A stretch of 64,000 nt of DNA. Source: SXOA01 sp051004015. Lineage in GTDB: Bacteria; Planctomycetota; Planctomycetia; Pirellulales; Pirellulaceae. The position numbers were made by a program, and so were the translations under genes. The stretch spans positions 35,070 to 99,069 of the forward strand of contig JBPCKT010000154.1 in the NCBI GenBank assembly GCA_051004015.1, written 5' to 3'. Under the pieces are notes generated by a model. That model saw only the letters and a list, made by a program, of their open reading frames with translations. It was not told where the DNA came from and did no database searches. Shown piece after piece: positions 1 to 8,495 of this stretch (positions are counted from its first letter, which is position 1; each line of letters begins with the position of its first letter).

Positions 1-3000
1 CGAATTGGATCCGCGTCCGCAAGGTCGCGTTCGGTCGTTTTCCACAGGACGATCTCACGACCGGATGTTAACGCCAGTTGTTTGCCGGTAGGGTCAAACG
101 CCAGGCTGTGAATGCGTCCGTCCAGTGCGGGGAGCGCGACGATTTCGCGGCCTAGCTTCAAATCCCAGAATCGTGCATTTCGGTCTTCCCCATGACTCGA
201 AGCGGATACGAGCCGTTGCTCCGTGGGATGGAATGCCAGACTGCTGATTCGTTCGGTATGGCCCAACAAAATGAAACGAAGCTCTCCCGTATCGAAATCC
301 CAGATCCGGATCGTTTGGTCGCTTGATCCGGATGCGAGGAGCTTGCCGCTGGCGGAGATTGCCAAGGCATGAATCGAATCCACATGTCCTCGCAGCGGGG
401 GAAGTTCTTTCCCGGTAAGGATGTCCCAGAAATGAATGAGACGATCGACTCCCGCCGAGGCCACTCGCTTCCCGTCGGGGTGAAAGAGGACCGCATGCAC
501 ATTGTCCTCGTGCCCTGGCAAGGTCAACAGTTCGGTTCCGTCCTCAACGCTCCACACCCGCACGGTATCGTCCCAGCAGCCGGTGACGAGGCGTTTACCG
601 TCCGGGCTGAATGCAAGGCTGGAAGTCCGCTGAGGATGCCTGAGAACGTTCTTCTCCTTTCCGGTGTCCACATCCCACAGGCGGATTTCCAGGTCCCCGG
701 CGGCGGACGCGAGCGTCCGGCCATCGGGCGAGAAGGCCAGCATGACAATTTCGCCGGTGTGCCCCTCAAAGATATGGGCTTCGCGGAGCGTATCGGGACC
801 ATAAACATTACCGCTTCCCGGCACAAAGTGAATGATCGATTTGAGAGGCCGGCCCGACATGGCTGCGAGGGCTTTGCTTTTCGGTGCTCCGGGAGGGGGC
901 GGCGGGCCTCGCGTGGCGATGTGGATGCCGAGAGTCCGAGTCAGCTTCCCCGTGCGGGAGTCCCAGAGGCGAACACTGCCCATGCTGTCACCGGTTGCGA
1001 TCAGGGGTTCCTTGGGGTGATAGGCGACACTCCTGGTGCCGCCGTCATGTCCGACAAAGGCACCTGCCTGGGGCGAACCCACCGGCCAAATCCGGACACG
1101 GTCATCCCCGCAAGCTGCGATGATACGATCACTCTTAGCGGAGAATGCCACGCTCGTCGGGCTGCCACGATAGTGCGTCTGCAACTCTTCTTGTGCCCAA
1201 TCGAGCACCGTCGCATCGCCGTCCGCATCGGCGACAACCAGCAGCTTTCCATCGTCGCTAAAATTCACATCCAGCACCCGGTTCGCGTAGCCTGGAAACT
1301 GCCCAAGGAGCTTGTTATCGACCATGGCCAGCACGACCAATTCTGCTTCCCTCGCGCTCCAGATCGCCAACCGGTCTAAATCAGGACTCACAGCGCAGAT
1401 GGAAGGGATGGGTTTCTTGAGTGCCTCGCGCTCCTCCTGACCGGTGGCGAGATCCCAGAATCGCAAGGTGCGGTCGTCCCCCAAGGAGGCCAGACGTTGT
1501 TTCTCGTGATGAAACCACAACCGGCGGACCTCATCGGTATGTCCGACAAGAGTTGCTCGTTCCTGACCAGAATCCGCATTCCAAACTTTGATTGTGTTGT
1601 CCGCCCCGGCAGTCGCCAAGAACTTGCCGTCCGCACTGTACGCCACGGCGTTGATGGCTAGGACATGGCCATGCAGCGTGTGCGGCGGCTGGTTTTCCGC
1701 AACGTCGAGGATGTAGACTCTGGAATCGCTACCTCCCGCGGCCAGACGACTGCCGTCTGGGCTGAACGCAAGCGACAGAGAACCCGCGGCAGGAAGCTTC
1801 CAGGAGCGCTGCCGTGCGCCGGTCGATGCCTCCCAAAGGTGAATAGTGCCGTCGTCTCCCGTGGACGCGGCCTGTCGCCCATCGGGACTGAAGATCGCCG
1901 CAAAGACCGGTCCCCCGTGCCCGCCATAGCCGATTAGCTCAGACCGGGTTTCATGAAACAGATGAAACCATTCCCAGCCCCGCAGGTCGACACCCCTCGT
2001 TTTCTCTGGTCGTGTAGCGTCGAGCGATTCCTTGACCTGGCGCAGACGCCCCATCTGCCAGGCGCGCCCGGAGCGCCCCATCATCGCGTGATACACGGGG
2101 CGTTCTGCTTCTACTTTCAGCTCTTCGAGACTGATCCGCAGCTTTCTTTCCTCGTCTCGCGCCTTCCGGGCGGCGTCGCGCTGTTCCGTCACTTCGCGGC
2201 TCTTGTCTTTGATCTCGACGTTCTTGGCCGCCAGATCGGCGGCATGACGCCAGAGCAGCGCGGCGACGATCAGCGGAACCAAAATGCCAAGCGCGATGAT
2301 GGCGGCCAGATAGGGTTGACGCTGGACCCATTTTCGCGCCCGGTAAATCATCCCTGGTGGCCTGGCGAGAACAGGTTCGTTGTTCAGATAGCGCTTGAGG
2401 TCGGCCGCAAACTCCGCGGCTGACTGATAGCGGCGGGCCGGCTCCTTGCTCATCGCTTTGAGGGTAATCGTCTCCAGATCACGGGGGATTTTGTCGTTCA
2501 AACGCCGCGGCGCCCGGGGTTCATCCCTCAATACCTGCACGATCAGCATCCGCTTGTTGCCGCGGAACGGGAGCGCGCCGGTCAGCAGCTCATAGAGGAT
2601 GACACCCAGGCTATAGACGTCGCTCCGTTCATCCACGTCGTGGGAGTCCCCCCGGGCCTGCTCGGGGGACATGTAGGCGGGGGTTCCCAGCACCTGCCCA
2701 TCCAGCGTGATGGTGATCTCACCTGCTTCCCGTTTGGCCAGGCCGAAATCCATCAGGTGCGGCTGGTCCTTCAGGTCCAGCATGATGTTCGAGGGTTTTA
2801 GGTCGCGATGAATGACCCCTTCCCGATGAGCGTAGTCCAGCGCCTCGGCGACCTGGACGATCAGCTCCGCCGCGGCATGAAACGCCAGCCGGCTGGTCGC
2901 CAGGCGGTCTGCCAGTGTCGCCCCAGAAATCAACTCGCTGACGATATAGCAGGCGCCGTCGTGCTCTCCGGCGTCGTACACCGAGACGATATTCGGATGC

Positions 3001-3332
3001 ACCAGTTGGGCCGCGGATCTTGCCTCGCGGAGGAACCGCTCGACGTTCTCCTTATTCGCCAGGTTGCCCGCGCGGAGAATCTTGAGCGCGATAATGCGGT
3101 CGAGCTCGGTATCCCGCGCCTTGTAAACGGTCCCAAAGCCGCCGACTCCGAGCTGCTCGAACAATTCAAACTTTCCCAGTCTCCGCGGCGTCTTGGAGGA
3201 GAGCAAGGGACCGGTCTTGACCCGGCTGGCATCGATTTGAATGCTGGAACCGCAAGACGTGCAGATGACCTCCGCATCCGTCTCCTCGACCACCTCAATC
3301 GGATTCTGGCAGTGGGGGCAAGTCAGATGCAT
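1..3332 (-). CDS. Ser/Thr protein kinase with C-terminal WD40 repeats (C-terminus beyond window)
   Basis: Membrane-anchored eukaryotic-type kinase, about 1110 residues in the window and still open at base 1. It begins with a zinc-ribbon-like CPHC...CTSC segment, followed by the kinase domain: GVGGFGTVY glycine loop, Lys84 in ALKIL, Asp177 in HRDLKPSN, Asp195 in DFG and SPEQARG in the activation segment. A single hydrophobic helix lies near residues 332-352, then a charged coiled coil, then about 14 WD40-like units with recurring AFSPDG and GH motifs. The kinase should be cytoplasmic with the propeller outside, as is usual for this planctomycete architecture. The ATG at 3332 is directly followed by the zinc ribbon. 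Substrate unknown. Confidence 0.93.
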   Translation of the reverse strand, partial: MHLTCPHCQNPIEVVEETDAEVICTSCGSSIQIDASRVKTGPLLSSKTPRRLGKFELFEQLGVGGFGTVYKARDTELDRIIALKILRAGNLANKENVERFLREARSAAQLVHPNIVSVYDAGEHDGACYIVSELISGATLADRLATSRLAFHAAAELIVQVAEALDYAHREGVIHRDLKPSNIMLDLKDQPHLMDFGLAKREAGEITITLDGQVLGTPAYMSPEQARGDSHDVDERSDVYSLGVILYELLTGALPFRGNKRMLIVQVLRDEPRAPRRLNDKIPRDLETITLKAMSKEPARRYQSAAEFAADLKRYLNNEPVLARPPGMIYRARKWVQRQPYLAAIIALGILVPLIVAALLWRHAADLAAKNVEIKDKSREVTEQRDAARKARDEERKLRISLEELKVEAERPVYHAMMGRSGRAWQMGRLRQVKESLDATRPEKTRGVDLRGWEWFHLFHETRSELIGYGGHGGPVFAAIFSPDGRQAASTGDDGTIHLWEASTGARQRSWKLPAAGSLSLAFSPDGSRLAAGGSDSRVYILDVAENQPPHTLHGHVLAINAVAYSADGKFLATAGADNTIKVWNADSGQERATLVGHTDEVRRLWFHHEKQRLASLGDDRTLRFWDLATGQEEREALKKPIPSICAVSPDLDRLAIWSAREAELVVLAMVDNKLLGQFPGYANRVLDVNFSDDGKLLVVADADGDATVLDWAQEELQTHYRGSPTSVAFSAKSDRIIAACGDDRVRIWPVGSPQAGAFVGHDGGTRSVAYHPKEPLIATGDSMGSVRLWDSRTGKLTRTLGIHIATRGPPPPPGAPKSKALAAMSGRPLKSIIHFVPGSGNVYGPDTLREAHIFEGHTGEIVMLAFSPDGRTLASAAGDLEIRLWDVDTGKEKNVLRHPQRTSSLAFSPDGKRLVTGCWDDTVRVWSVEDGTELLTLPGHEDNVHAVLFHPDGKRVASAGVDRLIHFWDILTGKELPPLRGHVDSIHALAISASGKLLASGSSDQTIRIWDFDTGELRFILLGHTERISSLAFHPTEQRLVSASSHGEDRNARFWDLKLGREIVALPALDGRIHSLAFDPTGKQLALTSGREIVLWKTTERDLADADPI

Positions 3333-3508
3333 GGGGTCGAACCGTTAAGGAACCGACAAGACATTCTCTTTCGGCAAGTCTGCCGGCCGGGGCGGCGGCA
3401 CAGCAAGAGTATAGTGGACCCCCACGGCGGATTAAATCAAATTTTTTCGGCCATTGTTTCTGGACGATAATTTCCTCGCCAATCTCCGAGCAGAAGGGTA
3501 AAAAGGCG

Positions 3509-4471
3509 TCAAAGCGGCACTCCGTCCTTCACGAACAGCACCCCCTCATCGTAGGCGGCCAATCCCAACTCCTTGAAGAGGGCCAACAGCGCGGTATCCC
3601 TGGCGAAGGCCTGCGTTTCCAGGAGCGCCGCGCCGGTACGCTGCAGGTGAAGAAAAGCCTCGGCCAGCAGGAACGTGGTCATACCTTCAGCGCGGGCTTC
3701 GGGTGTGTCTTCCACGCGCACTATGCCGGCGGCCTGAACGCCCCAGGATTTGGAGAGGGGAAGGATGTCCCAGAATGTTGCCGAGATCAGGGCATCCGCG
3801 CTGTCTCGAAACCGGAGCTCGTAGCGGGTCCAATCGGCGTGCAACCAAACGCAGGAATCCCACCAATTGTCCGGTGTCACGTCGTGGACGGCGATGACTT
3901 CGCAGCGGCGGCGGAGCTGCATCAGCCGGCGGTCGATGGGACACCGAAAGTTGGCCAGCGGGCGATGGAGGAGCACTCGTCGCTCCCGCTCGCGATAGCC
4001 CGCGCTTTGAAACAGGGCGGTTTGCTCCAGGTCGGAGGTTAGCACGCCGGGAAGTCGACTGCCGCCGTAGAGTCCCAGGTAGAAGGAATTGAGGGGGAAC
4101 GCACTGCCGCCGAAGATTTGGCGGACGCCGCTACGGACGAGATACTCTTCGCTCGCGCGGAGCAGCTCGGCTTGGATTTCGGCCCGCTGTTCGTGGGGAG
4201 CAACCAGCAGATGACAGGTGGTGCCCAGGGACTTATCCAGGGCCGACAGGTCGTCGCTCCCTCCAAAGCCGGCGTGGACGAAGCCGACGGGCCGCTCGCC
4301 ATCGACAGCCACAATCAGCCCCCGCCGGTCAAAATACGGACGGGCGAAGATGAGCTCCTCCAGCAGGCGCGGCGTGAGTCCCTGCATCCGCCCGCGAAGC
4401 GGCGGCTGGCTGCGCCAGATTTCGGCCAGTGCGGGGGGATCCCAATTCTGGAAAGGGCGATAGCGGATCAA
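3509..4471 (-). CDS. GNAT-family N-acetyltransferase, apparently tandem GNAT
   Basis: A 320-residue protein with an N-terminal GNAT-like half (RYRPFQNWD start, then GFVHAGFG and the HLLVAPHEQR acetyl-CoA-type segment near residues 85-100). The C-terminal half looks like a second, degenerate GNAT fold (VEDTPEARAEG, then LLAEAFLHLQRTGA). Acyl acceptor unknown. The start is a TTG; I see no in-frame ATG just upstream. It is separated from the Rieske gene by a perfect palindrome and from the kinase gene by about 175 bases. Family call is good; the tandem reading is inference from length and motif spacing. Confidence 0.8.
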   Translation of the reverse strand: MIRYRPFQNWDPPALAEIWRSQPPLRGRMQGLTPRLLEELIFARPYFDRRGLIVAVDGERPVGFVHAGFGGSDDLSALDKSLGTTCHLLVAPHEQRAEIQAELLRASEEYLVRSGVRQIFGGSAFPLNSFYLGLYGGSRLPGVLTSDLEQTALFQSAGYRERERRVLLHRPLANFRCPIDRRLMQLRRRCEVIAVHDVTPDNWWDSCVWLHADWTRYELRFRDSADALISATFWDILPLSKSWGVQAAGIVRVEDTPEARAEGMTTFLLAEAFLHLQRTGAALLETQAFARDTALLALFKELGLAAYDEGVLFVKDGVPL

Positions 4472-4561
4472 GGCAGGAGCCGGCGCGAGAGGCGGGTGAC
4501 GACGACATCAATCTAAGTCACTATGGCCCCGCGCGGTAGCCGAGTTACGAACGGAAGGGGT

Positions 4562-4594
4562 CGGTTGGGGTTTTCGCGGCGAAAACCCCAACCG
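4562..4594. repeat. Perfect 15-bp palindrome with 3-base loop
   Basis: CGGTTGGGGTTTTCG at 4562-4576 pairs exactly with 4580-4594 around a CGG loop. It starts six bases beyond the stop of the Rieske gene on the minus strand. There is no T-run after it on either strand, so it is either a non-canonical terminator or a member of a dispersed palindrome family. Confidence 0.8.
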
Positions 4595-4600
4595 GCACCG

Positions 4601-4909
4601 TTACTCCAACGCCACGAAGATCTGACATCCGTCCACCTTCACCGGGAACTTGCCATGCACCAGGGACTTGCTGGTCTGATGCTGGCCCGTGCTCACATCG
4701 AACTGCCAGCCGTGCCAGGGGCAGGTGAGAATGCACCCTTGCAACTTGCCTTTGCCGAGCGGGCCTCCCTGATGCGGGCAGATGCCATCGAGGGCGTGGA
4801 TGACGCCATCCACATTGAACAGGGCGACAATCCGGTCCCCAGCGACGCACTCCTTCGCCGCGCCCGGGGGAAGCTCGCTTTCGGCGGCTGCGGGATGCCA
4901 GGTGGTCAT
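4601..4909 (-). CDS. Rieske-type [2Fe-2S] ferredoxin
   Basis: A 102-residue single-domain Rieske protein. The two cluster-binding boxes are C44-P-H46 with QGGPLGKG and C63-P-W-H66 with GWQFDV, matching the CxH...CxxH pattern. There is no signal peptide, so it is likely a soluble electron carrier of the type that serves oxygenases or nitrite-reductase small subunits. An in-frame ATG at 4963 would overlap the upstream gene by 35 bases; the ATG at 4909 (MTTWHP) leaves 19 bases and is preferred. It is probably cotranscribed with the PSP1-type gene. No partner oxygenase is adjacent. Confidence 0.9.
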   Translation of the reverse strand: MTTWHPAAAESELPPGAAKECVAGDRIVALFNVDGVIHALDGICPHQGGPLGKGKLQGCILTCPWHGWQFDVSTGQHQTSKSLVHGKFPVKVDGCQIFVALE

Positions 4910-4928
4910 GCCTTCATCGTAACCGGCC

Positions 4929-5492
4929 TTAGTGGGCGTGGGCAGCCTTTCCGCCGCACGCACTCAGGACGGCGCATGTGCTGCAAGCTCCTGTTCCGCA
5001 GCCGTTCTCCGCCTCCTCGGTGCCACAGCCGGGACCGCAACCCTGGGCGAGCGTGTCAGTGAACTTGCGGAACTGGACTTTGGCTTCGTAGGCTTCGGCC
5101 AATTCGCTGGTCACGTCGGCGATCTCCGGGGATTCGTCGCCGAGGAAGTAGAAGAACAGCGACTGGCCATCGAACAGGTGCTCCACATCCACCAGCACCG
5201 TCGGAATCCCCCGTTCCTTCAGTCGGCTGGAGCAAGCGATAAAGGCCTCGTCGCGATTGCGGTCCAGCCGCGCCAGTAGCAGGTCGTCTTCAATGGTCAT
5301 CCGGCGGAGGAGCGTGCCGTGCAACTCGTCGCGCGGCGCGGCTTCGAGGGGGGAAAGCACCTCCCCCGCTTCCAAGCCGCGGCGGGTGCGGCAAATGACG
5401 CGGGTGCCGCGAGGATAGCGCTCCGCCGCCTCCGCGGCAAAGCGCCCCACATGCCCCAGCACGCCAAATCGCACAAAATGCTGCCCTAACAC
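4929..5492 (-). CDS. PSP1-domain (RicT-like) protein with Cys-rich C-terminal tail
   Basis: A 187-residue protein whose core (FGVLGHVGRF, RGTRVICRTRRGLEAGEVL, then VDVEHLFDGQSLFFYFLGD) matches the PSP1 conserved region. In Bacillus the PSP1 protein RicT belongs to an Fe-S-containing complex that acts in RNA processing. The last about 40 residues hold CGPGCG, NGCGTGACSTC and SACGG, seven cysteines that could bind a metal or Fe-S cluster. The GTG at 5492 is preferred because it begins the conserved VLGQHFVRFG segment and leaves a promoter-sized gap to divergent bioB; an ATG at 5579 would leave 14 bases. Role here is inferred. Confidence 0.8.
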   Translation of the reverse strand: MLGQHFVRFGVLGHVGRFAAEAAERYPRGTRVICRTRRGLEAGEVLSPLEAAPRDELHGTLLRRMTIEDDLLLARLDRNRDEAFIACSSRLKERGIPTVLVDVEHLFDGQSLFFYFLGDESPEIADVTSELAEAYEAKVQFRKFTDTLAQGCGPGCGTEEAENGCGTGACSTCAVLSACGGKAAHAH

Positions 5493-5593
5493 GCCTGCTC
5501 GCTTCCTACTAAAATGAGCCACACCCTGAAGAGACTCTCCACTAATATCATGCAGGGATTTGCCTCCCTTGCAAGACAATTGCCGAGCCGCTT

Positions 5594-6640
5594 ATGACCT
5601 TGCGCCTGATTGACCCGCCTGCCGAGCACCACACCATACCCCTGGACGGCATTCTCGATTGGCAAAACCTGGCCAGCCGCTCGCTCCAAGGCGAAGCGCT
5701 CTCCGAGGCGGAAGCGCTGGCCATCCTCCGCGCCCCCGACGAAGAGCTGCTCGACATCCTGGCCGCCGCCTACCGCGTCCGCCGCAAGTATTTCGGCAAC
5801 ACGGTGCAGCTCTATTTCCTGATGAACGCCAAGAGCGGCCTTTGTCCCGAGGATTGCCATTACTGCTCGCAGTCCAAGGTCAGCGAAGCCGAAATCCTCC
5901 GCTACAACCTCCTCAGTCGCGAAAAGCTGCTCGATGGGGCGCGGCTGGCGGCAGAGAGGAAATCGAAGACGTACTGCATCGTGATTTCCGCCCGCGGCCC
6001 GAGCGAACGGGAAATTCAGGCCGTGGAGAAAATCGTCCCGGAAATCAAGTCCCGCTATGACCTGGAAATCTGCGCGTGCCTGGGCCTCTTGACTCCCGAC
6101 CAGGCCAATCGGCTGGCCGCCTGCGGGGTGAACAAGGTCAATCACAATCTGAACACGAGCCCGGAATATTACGAGCAGATTTGCACGACCCACACTTATC
6201 AAGACCGCGTGGCCACGCTCGCCGCTTGCCGGCAAGCGGGGCTGGCGCTTTGCAGCGGCGGCATCATCGGGATGGGGGAGCGGGATGAAGACGTGGTGCG
6301 GATGGCCCTAGCGCTCCGCGAATTGAAGGTAGAGTCCATTCCACTCAACTTCCTGATTGACATTAGCGGAACACCCCTACAAAGAACTAAGAACCTCACG
6401 CCCCGCTACTGTCTCAAGGCGCTGGCCATGTTCCGCCTGGTCAATCCGAGCAGCGAAATCCGCATCGCGGGGGGCCGGGAATTGCACCTGGGATCCATGC
6501 AGTGCCTGGGGCTCTACGCCGCCAACAGCATCTTTGTCGGCGACTATCTGACGACCAAGGGCCAGACTCCGGAGGCCGATTACAAGATGATTGAAGAGCT
6601 GGGCTTCGTCATCACTCGGCAAGAGAATTCCGAAGTTTAG
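5594..6640 (+). CDS. bioB: Biotin synthase
   Basis: A 348-residue radical-SAM enzyme that inserts sulfur into dethiobiotin in the last step of biotin synthesis. The radical-SAM motif is C84-PED-C88-HY-C91, preceded by YFLMNAKSGL. Other conserved BioB segments are ICACLGLL, GVNKVNHNLNTS (auxiliary cluster region), CSGGIIGMGE, PLNFLIDISGTPL and RIAGGRELHLG. Length is normal. The gene stands alone; no other bio gene is in the window. The start ATG lacks a clear Shine-Dalgarno sequence. Confidence 0.96.
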   Translation: MTLRLIDPPAEHHTIPLDGILDWQNLASRSLQGEALSEAEALAILRAPDEELLDILAAAYRVRRKYFGNTVQLYFLMNAKSGLCPEDCHYCSQSKVSEAEILRYNLLSREKLLDGARLAAERKSKTYCIVISARGPSEREIQAVEKIVPEIKSRYDLEICACLGLLTPDQANRLAACGVNKVNHNLNTSPEYYEQICTTHTYQDRVATLAACRQAGLALCSGGIIGMGERDEDVVRMALALRELKVESIPLNFLIDISGTPLQRTKNLTPRYCLKALAMFRLVNPSSEIRIAGGRELHLGSMQCLGLYAANSIFVGDYLTTKGQTPEADYKMIEELGFVITRQENSEV

Positions 6641-6750
6641 CCGCAGAATTTGCCAAATAGTTGTTGCCAAGGGCAGAGGCTGCGCCTATAAATATGCTTT
6701 GGGAAACACTCTTTTCCCAGGGTGAAGATGTTACACACGGGGGGGGTGGA

Positions 6751-7188
6751 ATGAATCGTTCTTGGCGATTCGTCGCATTGATTGGGGTGGCATTCTTGCT
6801 GGGATGCGGGGGCTATAAGGCTCCCTCGGGAGTCGTTGTCAAGGGAAAGGTGACGAAGGGGGGAGCCCCGATCACCGTCCCGAACATGGACTCTGGGACC
6901 GGCACCGTAAAAATCGAGCTCTTCCCCGTCCACGCGGATGCCCAGGATTCGCGCGATTCCGTGGGGACAACCAGCAAATCCGACGGCAGCTTTGAAATCA
7001 CCGGCGCTGGCAAAGGGGTCACGCCAGGCAAATACAAACTGGCAATCTTCGCGGACCCTGGGGACGGGGTTAACCAACTCGGGGACAAGTTCACGGGGAG
7101 CGATTCGCCGATTGAAGTCGAGGTTGCGGATAAAAATCTTGGGGGAACACAGGATTTGGGGTCGCTGGAGGTTGATTCGTTCAAGTAG
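6751..7188 (+). CDS. Small lipoprotein with carboxypeptidase-regulatory-like fold
   Basis: A 145-residue protein with a lipoprotein signal: MNRSWRF, a hydrophobic stretch and the lipobox LLGC at residues 16-19. The mature part (VVVKGKVTKGGAPI, GTTSKSDGSFEITGAG, VTPGKYKLAIF) has the beta-sandwich pattern of planctomycete carboxypeptidase-regulatory-like lipoproteins, which commonly sit next to DUF1559 genes, as here. The ATG at 6751 follows a GGGGGGTGGA ribosome-binding-like run and gives a proper signal peptide; upstream in-frame starts do not. Molecular role unknown. Confidence 0.82.
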   Translation: MNRSWRFVALIGVAFLLGCGGYKAPSGVVVKGKVTKGGAPITVPNMDSGTGTVKIELFPVHADAQDSRDSVGTTSKSDGSFEITGAGKGVTPGKYKLAIFADPGDGVNQLGDKFTGSDSPIEVEVADKNLGGTQDLGSLEVDSFK

Positions 7189-7349
7189 ATATGCCCTGAA
7201 GTAACAGGCTCATGTGCGACGCGCGCATGTTGTTTCTGCAGGCCGACAGTTGGGGAGATCCGCTCCATGGCAACTCGTTCGAGTTCCAGGCGGTCGAGTT
7301 CAGTTCGAACTTGCGATGTTGAGTTTTTCTATTCTTGGGGGTCGTGCAA

Positions 7350-8408
7350 ATGAAAATGCAGATCAGAAATCGGTTGGGATTTACACTTGTGGAGTTGCTC
7401 GTGGTGATCGCCATCATTGGCGTGCTCGTGGCGCTGCTCTTGCCCGCGGTGCAATTTGCCCGCGAATCGGCTCGGCGGATGCAATGCGCAAGCAACTTAA
7501 AGCAACTTGGCATTGGGTTCCATCTCCATCACGACGCGCTACGCAGTCTGCCTCATGCGGGGCTGGATATTTGGCACAACACCCCGCGGTTCATCAACGG
7601 CACCGGAGCCACCGGCGACAAGCAGTGGGCAGGCTGGGGCTATCAGGTTTTGCCCTACATCGAGCAGCAGCAGACTTTTGACGGAAATGGAACCACGCCC
7701 ATTGGAACCCCACCTACGGTGCCTGGCACGGACCACCACCGGCGGGTGGTGGCCATCAGCGCTGCCATCCCGATCATGTATTGTCCCACTCGCCGCCTCG
7801 CCAAGCCCATCGCCCCCTACAACGCCAACTATCCGATCGTTGTCAACGAAGGCAAGCTGGGTGCACCGGGGATATATCCCCACGGCCAAACCGATTATGC
7901 CAGCGCCTATGTCGATCACATACACGCAGGCAGAAACAATAGCGCAAATTCCCCCTGGATCGTGCCGGGAAATCGCACTCGCAGCGGCGCCGTCGTGCGG
8001 CTGGAGCGAATCAACGGGACCACGGGGGAAAACGAACCCAATCCCGCCACGAATCGTCTGAGTGTCATCGGCCTGGAAGGACTTAGCGATGGCACGGCCA
8101 ATGTCATTCTGCTGGGCGAAAAACGCCTGAACACCGCGTTCCTCGGCCAGAATCAGAGCGACGACAATGAAGGCTACACCTGCAGTTGGGACCACGACAC
8201 CAACCGCAATGCGTCCCGGACGCCGCTCCCCGATTATAAAGCAGCTTCGGGCACCGGAGACTCCCGCTTCGGCTCCTCGCACCCGAACGGCTTTCAGGTG
8301 GTGTTTGGGGACGGAGCAGTCAAGTTTATTCCCTACTCGATCGATGAGTTGCTCTTCCATCGTCTCGGCGGCCGTAACGACAATTACTCCGCTTCGCCGC
8401 CGCAATAG
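7350..8408 (+). CDS. DUF1559 protein with prepilin-type N-terminus
   Basis: A 352-residue protein. The N-terminus has the type IV pilin-like signal RLGFTLVELLVVIAIIGVL, cleaved by prepilin peptidase before Phe with Glu at +5. ESARRMQCASNLKQLGIG and LHHDALRSLP then mark the DUF1559 (SBP_bac_10) family, which is strongly expanded in planctomycetes. The C-terminus has SSHPNGFQVVFGDGAVKFIP, the usual family ending. Likely an extracellular or envelope pseudopilin-like protein; function not established. Two ATGs (7350, 7356) are possible. A strong terminator follows at 8436. Confidence 0.93.
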   Translation: MKMQIRNRLGFTLVELLVVIAIIGVLVALLLPAVQFARESARRMQCASNLKQLGIGFHLHHDALRSLPHAGLDIWHNTPRFINGTGATGDKQWAGWGYQVLPYIEQQQTFDGNGTTPIGTPPTVPGTDHHRRVVAISAAIPIMYCPTRRLAKPIAPYNANYPIVVNEGKLGAPGIYPHGQTDYASAYVDHIHAGRNNSANSPWIVPGNRTRSGAVVRLERINGTTGENEPNPATNRLSVIGLEGLSDGTANVILLGEKRLNTAFLGQNQSDDNEGYTCSWDHDTNRNASRTPLPDYKAASGTGDSRFGSSHPNGFQVVFGDGAVKFIPYSIDELLFHRLGGRNDNYSASPPQ

Positions 8409-8435
8409 TACATTCCGCAAGCAGCTCGATTGCAG

Positions 8436-8470
8436 ATGCCCCGGTTCGCTCCGCGAGCCGGGGCATTTCT
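8436..8470 (+). terminator. Intrinsic terminator of the DUF1559 gene
   Basis: ATGCCCCGG (8436-8444) pairs with CCGGGGCAT (8458-8466). The stem is extended by TTCGC/GCGAG with a TCC loop and followed by TTTCT. It lies 28 bases after the DUF1559 stop. Confidence 0.85.
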
Positions 8471-8495
8471 GTTGAGTCTCCGCGAGCAGGTCTGG

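Noticed and set aside
369..1379. A 336-residue plus-strand frame
   Set aside because: Antisense of the WD40 part of the kinase gene, whose repeats continue unbroken in the minus frame.
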